Positions 54,141-63,824 of a stretch of 64,000 bases of DNA are shown piece after piece. Below the pieces are notes generated by a model. It was given only the letters and a program-made list of their open reading frames with translations, did not search any database and was not told where the DNA came from. The translations under genes were made by a program, and so were the position numbers. The stretch's first letter is position 1; the number at the start of each line of letters is the position of its first letter. This stretch comes from Sphaerochaeta sp. (lineage in GTDB: Bacteria; Spirochaetota; Spirochaetia; Sphaerochaetales; Sphaerochaetaceae): the NCBI GenBank assembly GCA_018399495.1, contig JAGYOG010000008.1, positions 1 to 64,000 on the forward strand. The letters run 5' to 3'.

Positions 54141-55418
54141 ATGATAGATTTGAAAGAACTAAAGAACAGACGAGACGAAATAGCAAAGAATATTGCTGTA
54201 AGAAATATGCAGGTGGATATTGACGCCATCATTGACTTGCAGGAAAAGCGCTCGGTACTGCTGAGGCAGGTCGAGGAACTCCGCTCCAAGAGAAACGAGA
54301 ATGCCAAGAAAATGAAGGGTAAGCTCGATGCAGAGACCCGAAGCAGCCTGATTGCTGAAGGAAAGTCTCTGAAGGAAACAATTGCAGAGATTGAGAGTAG
54401 TCTGAGTCATGTTGAGGAGGAGTTCCAGCAACGTGCAAGGACAATTCCCAACTATGCCCACCCCGCCGCCCCTGTGGGAAAGGAAGACAAGGACAATACT
54501 GCAATCAAGTTCTTTGGTACCCCACCGCAGTTCTCCTTCAAGCCATTGGACCATGTACAGCTTGCTGAACGGCTCGACCTGATTGATTTCGATACTGCAA
54601 CAAGGGTCAGCGGTCCAAAGTTCTATTACCTGAAAAGAGAGGCTGTCATTTTGCAGATGGCTTTGGAACGATACGCAATGGATATCTTGATCAAAAAGGG
54701 GTTCACTCCCTTTATCACCCCCGATATTGCCAAGGAGGAGATTCTCCGTGGCATTGGATTCAATCCAAGAGGGGAAGAGAGCAACATCTATACCATTGAA
54801 AATACCGATACATGCCTGGTAGGAACTGCTGAGATAACCCTTGGCGGCTATTATGCTGACCAAATCCTCTCCAAGGACAAGCTACCGATCAAGATGGCAG
54901 GTCTTTCCCATTGCTTCCGCAGAGAGGCTGGAGGTGCAGGACAGTACTCCAAGGGACTCTACCGGGTTCACCAGTTCTCGAAGCTTGAGATGTTCATCTT
55001 CTGCACAAGTGAGGAGTCTGAAGCATTCCATGATGAGCTTCTCTCCATCGAGGAAGAGATATTCGGCAGTCTTGGTATTGCCTACAGGGTAGTGGATACC
55101 TGTACCGGTGATCTCGGTGCCCCTGCCTATCGAAAATTCGATATTGAGGCATGGATGCCGGGACGTGGAGAAAATGGTGAGTATGGCGAGGTTACATCCA
55201 CCAGCAATTGCACTGATTACCAAGCACGTTCCTTGTCGGTTCGCTATAAGGATGAGGAGGGAAAGACCCAGTTCCCTCATATGCTCAATGGGACAGCCAT
55301 AGCTCTGAGCAGGGCAATGGTTGCCGTCTTGGAAAATTTCCAGAATGAAGATGGATCTATTACGATTCCCCCCATCTTGGTCCCCTATACGGGTTTCTCC
55401 AAGATAGAGGCACGCTAG
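54141..55418 (+). CDS. serS: Seryl-tRNA synthetase
   Basis: This class II synthetase of 425 residues has an N-terminal long coiled coil (about 30-100) that binds the long variable arm of tRNA-Ser, and a catalytic domain with motif 2 SHCFRREAGGAGQYSKGLYR and motif 3 at NGTAIALSRAMVAVLEN. The segment LVGTAEI is the usual TAE active-site loop. It lies in the trmL-pncB operon. Confidence 0.97.
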   Translation: MIDLKELKNRRDEIAKNIAVRNMQVDIDAIIDLQEKRSVLLRQVEELRSKRNENAKKMKGKLDAETRSSLIAEGKSLKETIAEIESSLSHVEEEFQQRARTIPNYAHPAAPVGKEDKDNTAIKFFGTPPQFSFKPLDHVQLAERLDLIDFDTATRVSGPKFYYLKREAVILQMALERYAMDILIKKGFTPFITPDIAKEEILRGIGFNPRGEESNIYTIENTDTCLVGTAEITLGGYYADQILSKDKLPIKMAGLSHCFRREAGGAGQYSKGLYRVHQFSKLEMFIFCTSEESEAFHDELLSIEEEIFGSLGIAYRVVDTCTGDLGAPAYRKFDIEAWMPGRGENGEYGEVTSTSNCTDYQARSLSVRYKDEEGKTQFPHMLNGTAIALSRAMVAVLENFQNEDGSITIPPILVPYTGFSKIEAR

Positions 55419-55431
55419 TAAGGATGAAAGG

Positions 55432-56880
55432 ATGCAAATCAGCGCACTAACAACCGACTTCTATGAGTTGACCATGATGCAGGGCTACTTCTCGAATAAG
55501 CATAACCCAAATGTAGTCTTCGATATGTTTTATCGTACAAATCCCTTCGAGGGAGGGTATGTGATTTTCGCCGGTCTTCATGAACTGATTGACAAGCTTG
55601 AATCACTTTGCTTCAGTGAAGAGGATATTGCGTACCTGGAGAGCTTGAAAAAGTTCACTCCTGACTTTCTCTCCTATTTGGCAAATTATCACTTCAGTGG
55701 GAATTTGTATGCCATGGAAGAAGGAACGGTGGTATTCCCTGGTGAACCACTGCTACGCATCCATACCAACCTGATCGAAGCCCAGTTAATTGAAGGGTTA
55801 TTACTCAACACCCTCAACTTTCAGAGCCTTATCGCTACAAAAGCATCACGGATGTCCATTGCAAGCAAACGAGGGCTCCTGATGGAGTTCGGCTTGAGAA
55901 GAGCACAGGGAAGTGATGGAGCGTTGTCTGCCAGCAGGGCTGCGTTTATTGGAGGTTGTCAAGTCACCAGCAACACCCTCGCAGGCAAAGTGTTCAATAT
56001 ACCAGTTGCAGGGACTATGGCACACTCTTGGATCATGAGTTTCGAGAGTGAACTGGAGTCATTCCGTGCCTATGCCAATCTCTATCCTGACAACACGGTT
56101 CTCTTAATCGACACCTATGACACGCTTGGTTCTGGAATTGATAATGCTATCATAGTTGGACTTGAACAGAAACAGAAAGGAAAGAAAATTGGGGTAAGAA
56201 TCGACAGCGGGGACCTTTCCTACCTCCCTCGTGTTATCAGAAAACGTTTGGACGCAGCTGAACTTGAAGATGCGACCATCGTAGTCTCAAACGACTTGAC
56301 TGAAGCTATTGTTCAAAATTTGGTTCTTGACGGGGTACCCATAGACAGTTGGGGTATCGGTACGCATCTGGTTACCGGTGGCTCGCAATCCTCCTTGAAC
56401 GGGGTGTATAAACTTGCTGCAAAGGAAGGGGATCAAGGAGTGTTTATCCCCACCATGAAGATTTCCAACAGCTTCGAAAAAACCACCAACCCCGGTATCA
56501 AGCAAGTCTACCGCTTCAGCGATGATGTCGGTTCAATTGCTGACCTGATCACTCTGAATAAGGAAAAAATTACGCCGGGAAGAAAGTACATTTTCTACCA
56601 TCCGTTCGCTGAGGCTGATTTTTTTGAGATGCAGAGTGGCCGGTATACCCACTTGAAGCCTTTGATCAAAAAGCAGATGGAAGGTGGAAAAAGGATTGGG
56701 AAGAAACCAAGCATCCAAGAGATCCAAAAGTATGTGCAAAAAGAACTCAGCACGTTCCATAAGAGCTACTTAAGACAGATAAATCCACACATTTACAAGG
56801 TCAGCCTCTCTTCTAAACTTAAAAAATTGAAGATGGAACTGCTCGTGGCACAAAGAAAGAGAACCAAGGAAGGACTATAA
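55432..56880 (+). CDS. pncB: Nicotinate phosphoribosyltransferase
   Basis: This NAD salvage enzyme joins nicotinate with PRPP. It has 482 residues. The N-terminal TDFYELTMMQGYF, the histidine motif GTMAHSWIMSF, the PRPP site VRIDSGDLSYL and GIGTHLVTGG are conserved. It is the last gene of the trmL operon; its end overlaps the convergent GyrI-like gene by six bases. Confidence 0.95.
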   Translation: MQISALTTDFYELTMMQGYFSNKHNPNVVFDMFYRTNPFEGGYVIFAGLHELIDKLESLCFSEEDIAYLESLKKFTPDFLSYLANYHFSGNLYAMEEGTVVFPGEPLLRIHTNLIEAQLIEGLLLNTLNFQSLIATKASRMSIASKRGLLMEFGLRRAQGSDGALSASRAAFIGGCQVTSNTLAGKVFNIPVAGTMAHSWIMSFESELESFRAYANLYPDNTVLLIDTYDTLGSGIDNAIIVGLEQKQKGKKIGVRIDSGDLSYLPRVIRKRLDAAELEDATIVVSNDLTEAIVQNLVLDGVPIDSWGIGTHLVTGGSQSSLNGVYKLAAKEGDQGVFIPTMKISNSFEKTTNPGIKQVYRFSDDVGSIADLITLNKEKITPGRKYIFYHPFAEADFFEMQSGRYTHLKPLIKKQMEGGKRIGKKPSIQEIQKYVQKELSTFHKSYLRQINPHIYKVSLSSKLKKLKMELLVAQRKRTKEGL

Positions 56881-57444
56881 TTCCTGCACAGGTAGGCGAA
56901 GGATAGTCTTTAACTTATCCTTCCGCTTTCTCTTTGGATGGTCCAGATAGATTTTTCGATACGATCTGCCGACACAGATAAAATGGTGCTCCTTGCTAAA
57001 TGCTTCCATCATTTGAAAGCTTTTTCCTTCGAAGATGAAGGGACTGGTGTGCAGAAACGTAACACATAGGCCATTCTCAATGCTGGAACGATAGACTTCC
57101 AGGGTAGGAATTCCTTCTTTGAAGGCTAGTTCATCCCGTACTTCAGTGAACAAGGAGTCTGTTACCCCTTCTGGTTCACCAATCATTACCAACCAACTCC
57201 ATAGCTCCCGATTCTCTATTTCTTTTTCTGTCCAGACACACTCCAAGAGCGGTGTCTCCATCAATCCAATTCGCTCACAGACTAGGACATGCAAAGAAAA
57301 GGGTAATTCAATAGCAAGGCTTTACTCCTCTTTTTTCGAATTCCCTTGTCCATCGATAATGAAATAGGGAACTGACGGGACAACAAGCAAGGAAGGGGTC
57401 TCCTTTACTTTGTAGAAAAACTTGCGCAACACTCCAATTCCCAT
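56875..57444 (-). pseudogene. GyrI-like small-molecule-binding protein with an in-frame stop
   Basis: From ATG 57444 (AGGAGG five bases before it) the frame reads ETPSLLVVPSVPYFIIDGQGN, which matches the usual start of GyrI-like proteins, then meets TAA at 57324-57322. The same frame then continues, without a shift, through LECVWTEKEIEN, the block EEGLCV-like (ENGLCVTFLHTSPFIFEG), and the ending RKIYLDHPKRKRKDKLKTIL, all in the expected order for the family. Only the single stop interrupts a 189-codon gene. GyrI-like domains bind small hydrophobic compounds. It follows the amidase gene by nine bases. Confidence 0.8.
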
Positions 57445-57453
57445 GACAACCTC

Positions 57454-58200
57454 CTACATGCATCGCTCGATTGCTTGTGCCAGGATTTGGGCCATCCGTT
57501 GTCTCCACTGTGGTGAAACCAGATTTCTGGCATCATCTGCATTGGAAAGAAATCCAACCTCTACCAATACAGCGGGCATTCTCGATCCATTGAGTACCCA
57601 CAGGTCACGTTCTTTTACCCCACGATTACGACTGGTCACTAGTGACTCATTCAGGGTTTTCTCGAAGATGGCGGCAACTACTAGATTTCGCTGATTGAGC
57701 AGTCGGTTCAAGGAGAGTTGGGAGTGTGTAGAGTAGAATGGAATATTCTCAACCGGGGTCGATGCATCAAGCAATGTCACCCGTTTATTTTGCATTTTGG
57801 TTAGGACTTCAAACCCTGAAGCTTGATCAGTCGTAGCACTATTTACATGAATGGAAATGAAAAGAGAACTCGTCTGTGGTTGCAACGGAGTCTGGTATGC
57901 CACGCTACATCGTTCCTCAAGAGAAAGAAAGACATCATCATCACGAGTCATGACAAGTTGCAAATGAGGATGGGAAACCGCAAGCAAGGCATGGAGTCTT
58001 TTGGCAATATCCAGGGTAAGATCTTTCTCGTAGATGGTACCACCGGCAAAACTCCATGCATTGGTAGTCCCTGGGTCATGACCTCCATGTCCTGCATCGA
58101 GGATAACCGTTCCCAAGGGGTAAGAGAACGGATCTCCCGCACTAAACAAACGTACCGCACATACCACCAAGAGGAAGATGGTTACCACTTGTCTTTTCAC
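57454..58200 (-). CDS. N-acetylmuramoyl-L-alanine amidase
   Basis: This amidase_3 family enzyme cuts the bond between muramic acid and the stem peptide. It starts GTG 58200 with AAGGAGGA just before it and has about 248 residues. A signal sequence (VKRQVVTIFLLVVCAVRLFSAG) leads to the periplasm. The zinc site is LDAGHGGHDPG, a glutamate follows in YEKDLTLDIA, and SIHVNSA and LVEVGFLSN are the further motifs. The start overlaps the stop of the glycosyltransferase-like gene as GTGA. It is the fourth gene of the minus-strand proA run. Confidence 0.92.
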   Translation of the reverse strand: MKRQVVTIFLLVVCAVRLFSAGDPFSYPLGTVILDAGHGGHDPGTTNAWSFAGGTIYEKDLTLDIAKRLHALLAVSHPHLQLVMTRDDDVFLSLEERCSVAYQTPLQPQTSSLFISIHVNSATTDQASGFEVLTKMQNKRVTLLDASTPVENIPFYSTHSQLSLNRLLNQRNLVVAAIFEKTLNESLVTSRNRGVKERDLWVLNGSRMPAVLVEVGFLSNADDARNLVSPQWRQRMAQILAQAIERCM

Positions 58201-59117
58201 ACATCCTCCTTGGGCCACTGGCTACACAACGTGCTAAAATCCAGTTTTTGCAACCAAATCATCCGTTTCTTAACCTCATCGTTATACACTTCCTTGTCAA
58301 CATATCCTTTATATCGTTTGGCTACATTCTTTCCCTTGACCTGTTGTACGCTCAGGGCCTTGGTATAACAACGTGTAAACCCCTGAGCCTCACTCCGGTC
58401 TTCAATTACACTCTCCCGATCAGGAAACTGCATCATTAAATTATTGTTCAAGGCAAGATCATTCCCATAGAGATGACAACGTAGGCCCCAATCGAGGGCT
58501 TGCCAATACTCACTGTGAATTTCCTCATCAAATCCTCGTAGTCGCTGAAACAATGCCCTGTCATAGAGTCCGAGACAATAAATAGGATAGAGTGTTGATC
58601 GGATGACAGATGGATCAGGGGATGGAAAGTCGGAATCCGGGTCAAGATATCTACCCACTAGACGTGGTATTCTAAGGCAAGGGATGATTTCTCGATTAGC
58701 ATTTGCTATTACTGCACAGAACGCTGCAGGGTGTTCTCCCCCACTCATTGCTGAGAACAGGAATGTACCATCAAATTTCACGAGCAACAGATCACTGCGA
58801 ACAATCAGAAACAGATTTGCCTGGCACTCATTTGCAACAGCATTTACCTTCTCCCCTGTAAATGCATGGGTTGCAAATACCAGGAAGGTGACATCTTTAT
58901 ACTCCTGCTGCATCGCAAGCATATCGAACCTACCCTCTTGAGTTACTACATGCAAGCTGTAATTCATCTCCTGCACATACCAATCCAAAGACTCCAGCAA
59001 CTGTTCAGGAGTACCGGTATCAAGAATTCCGATGGCAAGCTGTTCGATGTTGTGCAATAGATTAATCCGCTTACCAATCTCCTGTTTTCTCCGATATATC
59101 CGATAATTAGTCATCAT
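58197..59117 (-). CDS. Glycosyltransferase-like protein (GT-A/GT2-related)
   Basis: This 306-residue protein has no signal peptide. Its second half contains YDRALFQRLRGFDEEIHSEYWQALDWGLRCHL, similar in order to the GT2 acceptor region (F...GGFDE.F..YWQDLDWGLR). The N-terminal half lacks a clear nucleotide-sugar binding site and a clear DXD. I take it as a diverged GT-A-type protein of unknown role. The start at 59117 overlaps proB by 11 bases; an ATG at 59114 also fits. The next gene, the amidase, begins on its stop. Both could act on wall or surface material. Confidence 0.55.
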   Translation of the reverse strand: MMTNYRIYRRKQEIGKRINLLHNIEQLAIGILDTGTPEQLLESLDWYVQEMNYSLHVVTQEGRFDMLAMQQEYKDVTFLVFATHAFTGEKVNAVANECQANLFLIVRSDLLLVKFDGTFLFSAMSGGEHPAAFCAVIANANREIIPCLRIPRLVGRYLDPDSDFPSPDPSVIRSTLYPIYCLGLYDRALFQRLRGFDEEIHSEYWQALDWGLRCHLYGNDLALNNNLMMQFPDRESVIEDRSEAQGFTRCYTKALSVQQVKGKNVAKRYKGYVDKEVYNDEVKKRMIWLQKLDFSTLCSQWPKEDV

Positions 59118-60231
59118 CGTTCAACAACACCAAATCCTCAGGGCGAAAAATAACACCCTTATGCCCTTCTTTTATAATCCTTTGGATATCCTTGCTGCTA
59201 TGGCCTGCCACTGCAGCAATCTCAGTACTATTGTAGTAAGGAACCGCTTTTGCAAACGGTTTGCCATCGGTTGTACAAATCTGCACCACATCACCAGCGC
59301 CAAACACCCCGTTCACCGATACGATGCCTTTGGGAAGCAAGCTCTTCTTTGCTATCAAGGCCTTTTTTGCTCCATCGTCGATAACAATCGAACCGAGATG
59401 GGAGTTGTAGAGAATCCAACGTTGACGCTGACTCAAACGTTTGACGCTGTGTATACACGTTCCCACCACCTCGCCGGTAAGCAACCGAGAAAGAATCTCA
59501 TTCTCATATCCACTAGCAATAATGGTGGTGCACCCAGCCATTCTTGCTATCTTCGCAGCAAGCAGCTTTGTCTTCATACCTCCAGTGGAATGCTTGGAAC
59601 CCGCTCCTCCTGCATAGGAGAGAATTGTATCATCAAGGAAGGTAATGTCACTCAACAACACAGCTTCCTTATCTTTCTTAGGGTCAGCTGTGTACAGTCC
59701 GGTAATATCAGTGAGAATTACCAGAAGATCAGCGTCAATTTTACTTGCCACCATGGCACTCATACGATCATTGTCAACGAACGCTGTTCCAATCTCAGAG
59801 GTACTCACTACATCGTTCTCATTAAAAATGGGAATAACGCCAAGCCCCAACAATGTAAAAACACTATTCCGCAGGTTCACGTAGGTGAGACGGTTGTTCA
59901 AATCATTGCGAGTCAACAAAATCTGGGAACAGATTAACCCATGGCGATGGAAGGAACGACGATAACTGGACATGAGAAGAGGCTGGCCGATGGACGCACA
60001 AGCTTGACGCATAGGAACCTGCTTTACTGGACCATTTAGTGAAAGTTCCTTTGCACCCATGCCAATGGCTCCACTGGAGACCAGGAGCACTTGATACCCA
60101 TGTGACTGCAACTGGACCAACTGATCGACTATTACGTCGATGCAACGCTCATCTATGCCATTCTCACAACTGAGCAGATTGGTTCCAACCTTCACTACTA
60201 CCCTATGTACTGATGAAAGGTCCCTCATCAT
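59107..60231 (-). CDS. proB: Glutamate 5-kinase
   Basis: ProB phosphorylates glutamate, the first step to proline. It has 374 residues: an amino-acid kinase domain (VVKVGTNLL, GAIGMG, ENDVVST, GGMKTKLLAAKIA) and a C-terminal PUA domain from about residue 280 (KGIVSVNGVFGAGDVVQI). Its start overlaps proA as ATGA. The substrate and feedback loop residues appear conserved, so proline inhibition is likely, though not tested. Confidence 0.96.
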   Translation of the reverse strand: MMRDLSSVHRVVVKVGTNLLSCENGIDERCIDVIVDQLVQLQSHGYQVLLVSSGAIGMGAKELSLNGPVKQVPMRQACASIGQPLLMSSYRRSFHRHGLICSQILLTRNDLNNRLTYVNLRNSVFTLLGLGVIPIFNENDVVSTSEIGTAFVDNDRMSAMVASKIDADLLVILTDITGLYTADPKKDKEAVLLSDITFLDDTILSYAGGAGSKHSTGGMKTKLLAAKIARMAGCTTIIASGYENEILSRLLTGEVVGTCIHSVKRLSQRQRWILYNSHLGSIVIDDGAKKALIAKKSLLPKGIVSVNGVFGAGDVVQICTTDGKPFAKAVPYYNSTEIAAVAGHSSKDIQRIIKEGHKGVIFRPEDLVLLNDDD

Positions 60232-61556
60232 ATAACCTCATTACCAAGCAATGAAGGCTTGCCCAACGGCAAGTTCTGATGGACAAAGCTCTTTCCTCCA
60301 TCTTTGGTATAGGATGCAACTACCTGCCCAGTTCCCATAACGAGGTATTTGGTAGTCATCAGACCTTCCAGCCCAACGGGCCCCCGTGCATGGATTTTCG
60401 CTGTACTGATGCCAACCTCAGACCCAAGTCCGAAGCGGAATCCATCAGCAAACCTGGTGGAACAATTGGCAAAGACATCTGCAGAATCCACATCGGTAAA
60501 GAATTTTCTCACCGACTTTTCATCCTCGCTGACGATGGCATCACTGTGATGTGATCCAAAGATCTCAATGTGGTTGATCGCCTCTGAGAGGGATTCCACG
60601 ATATGAATGTTAATTTCAAGGGCAAGATATTCCTTTTTCCAATCCCCTTCCTGATAGGGGATACAGTCAATAAACTTGCAGGTCTGCTCATCGCCATGCA
60701 TGATGACCCCAGCCTCAGAGAAACGCCCTGCAATCAGGGGAAGGACATCAGGGGCAATTTGCTCATGCACCAATATAGTTTCAATGGCATTGCAAGCTGC
60801 AGGATATTGTGTCTTTGCGTCAAAGGCAATTTCCACCGATTTGGTGATATCTGCCGTGGCATCAAGGTAGAGATGGCAGATTCCATCAGCATGCCCCAAT
60901 ACCGGAATTGAGGTATTGTCCATGACATAGCGGACAAAGGCATTGGACCCGCGGGGAATTAAGAGATCAATGTCTCCTTCCATTCCCAACATGGTATCAA
61001 CATCGCTATGGCTTTCAAGAAGCAACAACCAATCAGAACCGAGATTGGAATCCACACAGCTCTTCTTGATTGATGCAACTAGTGCAGTGTTCGTTTGAAA
61101 GGCTTCCTTCCCACCCTTGAGAATAATGCCATTACCACTCTTAAGGCAAAGAGAGACAATCTGAATCAGTGCATCAGGCCGTGCTTCAAAAATCATGCCT
61201 ATGACTCCGATGGGAACGACAATCTGCTCGAGCAAGAGTCCTTCATCAAGTTCTCTTCGTTGCTTGATGCTGCCGATTGGATCCGAGAGAGAAGCCACCT
61301 GCTCCAATCCAAGCAGAGAGGCATGCAGCTTCTCTTCATTAAATACCAGTCGTTTAACCAGTGCCTCTTTCTGCCCTGATTCCTTTGCCTTGACTATATC
61401 TCTCTCGTTCGCAACCTTGATGGTTTCCCAGTCACGATACAATCCTTCCCCGATCATCTTGAGAAGGTGATTGCGTTCTGTTTCACTACTGGAGGCAAGG
61501 TACTTGGCACTCTTTCTCAGCGAACGAATGCTTTGTTGCAATTCTGTTGATTCCAT
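60228..61556 (-). CDS. proA: Glutamate-5-semialdehyde dehydrogenase
   Basis: ProA reduces gamma-glutamyl phosphate to glutamate semialdehyde with NADPH. It has 442 residues. The catalytic cysteine lies in QYPAACNAIETI and the NADP-binding region in IGVIGMIFEARPDALIQI. The end block RGPVGLEGLMTTKYLVMGTGQ is conserved. It heads the minus-strand run proA-proB-glycosyltransferase-like-amidase-GyrI-like, and is divergent from the iron transporter operon. Confidence 0.96.
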   Translation of the reverse strand: MESTELQQSIRSLRKSAKYLASSSETERNHLLKMIGEGLYRDWETIKVANERDIVKAKESGQKEALVKRLVFNEEKLHASLLGLEQVASLSDPIGSIKQRRELDEGLLLEQIVVPIGVIGMIFEARPDALIQIVSLCLKSGNGIILKGGKEAFQTNTALVASIKKSCVDSNLGSDWLLLLESHSDVDTMLGMEGDIDLLIPRGSNAFVRYVMDNTSIPVLGHADGICHLYLDATADITKSVEIAFDAKTQYPAACNAIETILVHEQIAPDVLPLIAGRFSEAGVIMHGDEQTCKFIDCIPYQEGDWKKEYLALEINIHIVESLSEAINHIEIFGSHHSDAIVSEDEKSVRKFFTDVDSADVFANCSTRFADGFRFGLGSEVGISTAKIHARGPVGLEGLMTTKYLVMGTGQVVASYTKDGGKSFVHQNLPLGKPSLLGNEVI

Positions 61557-61606
61557 ATTCAGCCCCTTGTATGGAGTAAGTATACACTAAACTGAATACG
61601 GGAAGG

Positions 61607-61619
61607 TATCAAGGTGATA
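61607..61619. repeat. Short inverted repeat between proA and the FecCD operon
   Basis: TATCA-AGG-TGATA is a perfect five-base inverted repeat in the 148-base divergent region. A metal-responsive repressor site would be expected here, but this motif is too short to name. Confidence 0.3.
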
Positions 61620-61639
61620 AAGATTGAAGTGCTTCTGAT

Positions 61640-61666
61640 TTGCGATTGCCTTTTCAAAAGTATAAT
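61640..61666 (+). promoter_or_regulatory. Putative promoter of the FecCD-type ABC operon
   Basis: A perfect -10 TATAAT lies at 61661-61666, with TTGCGA (61640-61645) 15 bases upstream, a slightly short spacing. The start codon of the binding protein is 38 bases downstream behind AAAGGAG. Confidence 0.55.
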
Positions 61667-61704
61667 GGTAAACTGCAACCATTCGCAACAAAGGAGTCCA
61701 TCAT

Positions 61705-62808
61705 ATGAAATTTAGAAGCTTAGCCCTACTACTCTGCCTTATTCCAGCCTTACTTTTTGCGCAGGGTGCAGCTGAACAAGCGATACAGGAAACTGATTAC
61801 TACCAGGCAGTCGATGCTAATGGAAGAACACTCAAGCTACAGGAAAAACCAACAAAGGTATTAATTGCAGGAAAAGCGGGCAATATGCCGGCAAACGCGT
61901 TATTCCTCTTTCCTGATGTCACCAATATGGATCTTACCATTCCCAAGACAGACCAGGGCCTTGGGGACTTCTTTTCCTTCATCAGGCCATCTCTGGATGA
62001 CACTCCACGTATCAGCCAGAATGCCAGTGTCGAGGAAATCGCCAGCTACCAAAGTGAGTTGGTACTGACCAAGGCAACCCATTTTGAATCAACCGCACGC
62101 AAGCTTGACCAACTAGGAGTAGCCAACTTTACGCTGAACCTTGAATCCTATGAGGATTGGAAGAATGAGATTACCGAGCTTGGCAAACTGTTGCAGAACA
62201 ACACCCGTGCTAAAGAGATTCTCAATCTCTATGAGAAACGGATTGATCCAATCAGGAAAACAGCATCCTCAATCGATGCGCAAGACAAGAAGCGAGTACT
62301 CCTACTACAAGCAAATACAGCAGACAACACCTACTCCTATAAAATCGCACCAGATGCCTGGATGCAGACTTGGATGGTGGAGACCATTGGCGCTGAAGCA
62401 GTATGGAAAGGAGCCAACAAGGCGGCAAACGGCTGGTCAACGGTAAGTTTTGAACAAATAGCAGCATGGGACCCCGACATAATCATCCTGGTCAGCTATC
62501 GTACTAGGACCGACCAGTACATTGAAGCAATCTATGATTCACCGGTGTGGTCATCGCTCAGGGCTGTCAAAAACAGACAGGTAAAAGCAAGCCCCTATGA
62601 CATGATGAATTATATACAGCCTGTTGCCTCGTGGATCCTTGGGCTACAATGGATGGCAAGTGTTGTATATCCTGATTGCTATCCTGATTTGGATATGAGA
62701 GAGGAAGTAACTACTTTCTATCAAAATTTTTATAACCTTAGTGATGCCAAAAAGCTTGCAATGATGACTAACCGCTATAGTAAATCGGTTGCCATTAATA
62801 CCCTATGA
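61705..62808 (+). CDS. ABC transporter substrate-binding protein (iron/cobalamin type)
   Basis: This is a periplasmic binding protein of the FecB/BtuF class, with 367 residues. The signal peptide is MKFRSLALLLCLIPALLFAQ, cut before GAAEQ; there is no lipobox cysteine at the cut. The mature protein has the TroA-like two-lobe layout: KPTKVLIAGKAGN early, EEIASYQSELVL in the first lobe, WSTVSFEQIAAWDPDIIILVSY in the second. It is the first gene of an operon with a FecCD permease and an ATPase. The ligand may be a ferric siderophore, haem or a cobamide; the sequence does not decide. Confidence 0.88.
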   Translation: MKFRSLALLLCLIPALLFAQGAAEQAIQETDYYQAVDANGRTLKLQEKPTKVLIAGKAGNMPANALFLFPDVTNMDLTIPKTDQGLGDFFSFIRPSLDDTPRISQNASVEEIASYQSELVLTKATHFESTARKLDQLGVANFTLNLESYEDWKNEITELGKLLQNNTRAKEILNLYEKRIDPIRKTASSIDAQDKKRVLLLQANTADNTYSYKIAPDAWMQTWMVETIGAEAVWKGANKAANGWSTVSFEQIAAWDPDIIILVSYRTRTDQYIEAIYDSPVWSSLRAVKNRQVKASPYDMMNYIQPVASWILGLQWMASVVYPDCYPDLDMREEVTTFYQNFYNLSDAKKLAMMTNRYSKSVAINTL

Positions 62809-63824
62809 ATGCCCAACAACGCTACCAAGCCGAGCGTAAAAGACGAACAGGACTTCTCTTAGGGATGCTGGGAGCAACACTGCTCCTGGCTATCCTGTTT
62901 CTGTTTGCAGGAAGATATCCCACAGCAGGATTCAGATTCCCAACAGACTGGTCAACCAATGCAATAACCAGAAGTATCTTCCTACGTATCCGTCTCCCTC
63001 GAATTGTTCTGGCCCTACTTGCCGGGGCTATGCTCAGTGCAAGCGGATTCACCTTCCAGATGCTTTTCTCAAATCCCTTGGTAGAACCAGGATTTCTCGG
63101 TGTAAGCCAAGGCTCTGCCTTTGGAGCTGCATTGATGATTGTCCTTGGAGTTGGATCAACCATCTTCGTACAACTGAGTGCAACGCTCTTTGGTCTGTTG
63201 GCCTTGCTTGCCTCGTATACGCTTGCTACACGATTCCGGTTTGGAGGATGGCTGTTACGGTTGATTCTTAGTGGTATAGCTGTCTCTGCACTTTTTTCCA
63301 GTGCTCTGGGAGTAGTAAAACTGGTGGCAGAACCTACAAAAGACCTGCAGGACATTACCTTTTGGATGATGGGAGGACTCTGGAATGCCTCTTGGGGGCA
63401 GATCTTATCCATTCTCTGGGTGGTCATCCTTAGCATGGCCATACTTCTCGGATATCGCTGGAAACTCAACCTACTCAGTCTGCAGGAGAAGACATCCTTC
63501 TCGGTAGGAATGAATCCGAAGCGGGATAGAATCATTCTCTTGATTGTTGCTACGGTAGGTACCACAGTCACCATCTCCATTACCGGTCTCATCGGATGGG
63601 TTGGATTGATCACTCCGCATCTGGGCCGCAAACTATTTGGTTCAGATAGTTCCACCAGCCTTCCCGGTTCCATGATCCTAGGATCATTTTTCCTGCTGGT
63701 CTGCGATACCATAGGAAGAACAGTCCTTGCTACCGAGATCCCCATCGGCTTGCTCACCAGTTTCATTGGGGCCATCATCTTCATAATCATACTTTCACTC
63801 AAACACCAGGAGGGCAAAGCATGA
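62805..63824 (+). CDS. FecCD-family ABC permease
   Basis: This is a 339-residue inner membrane permease with about nine to ten membrane segments. The conserved blocks RLPRIVLALLAGAMLSASG, FSNPLVEPGFLGVSQG and the end region GLIGWVGLITPHLGRKLFG are diagnostic of FecCD/BtuC. The start overlaps the binding-protein stop as ATGA; the stop overlaps the ATPase start as ATGA. This system is intact, unlike the remnant at 32061-32809. Confidence 0.94.
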   Translation: MNAQQRYQAERKRRTGLLLGMLGATLLLAILFLFAGRYPTAGFRFPTDWSTNAITRSIFLRIRLPRIVLALLAGAMLSASGFTFQMLFSNPLVEPGFLGVSQGSAFGAALMIVLGVGSTIFVQLSATLFGLLALLASYTLATRFRFGGWLLRLILSGIAVSALFSSALGVVKLVAEPTKDLQDITFWMMGGLWNASWGQILSILWVVILSMAILLGYRWKLNLLSLQEKTSFSVGMNPKRDRIILLIVATVGTTVTISITGLIGWVGLITPHLGRKLFGSDSSTSLPGSMILGSFFLLVCDTIGRTVLATEIPIGLLTSFIGAIIFIIILSLKHQEGKA

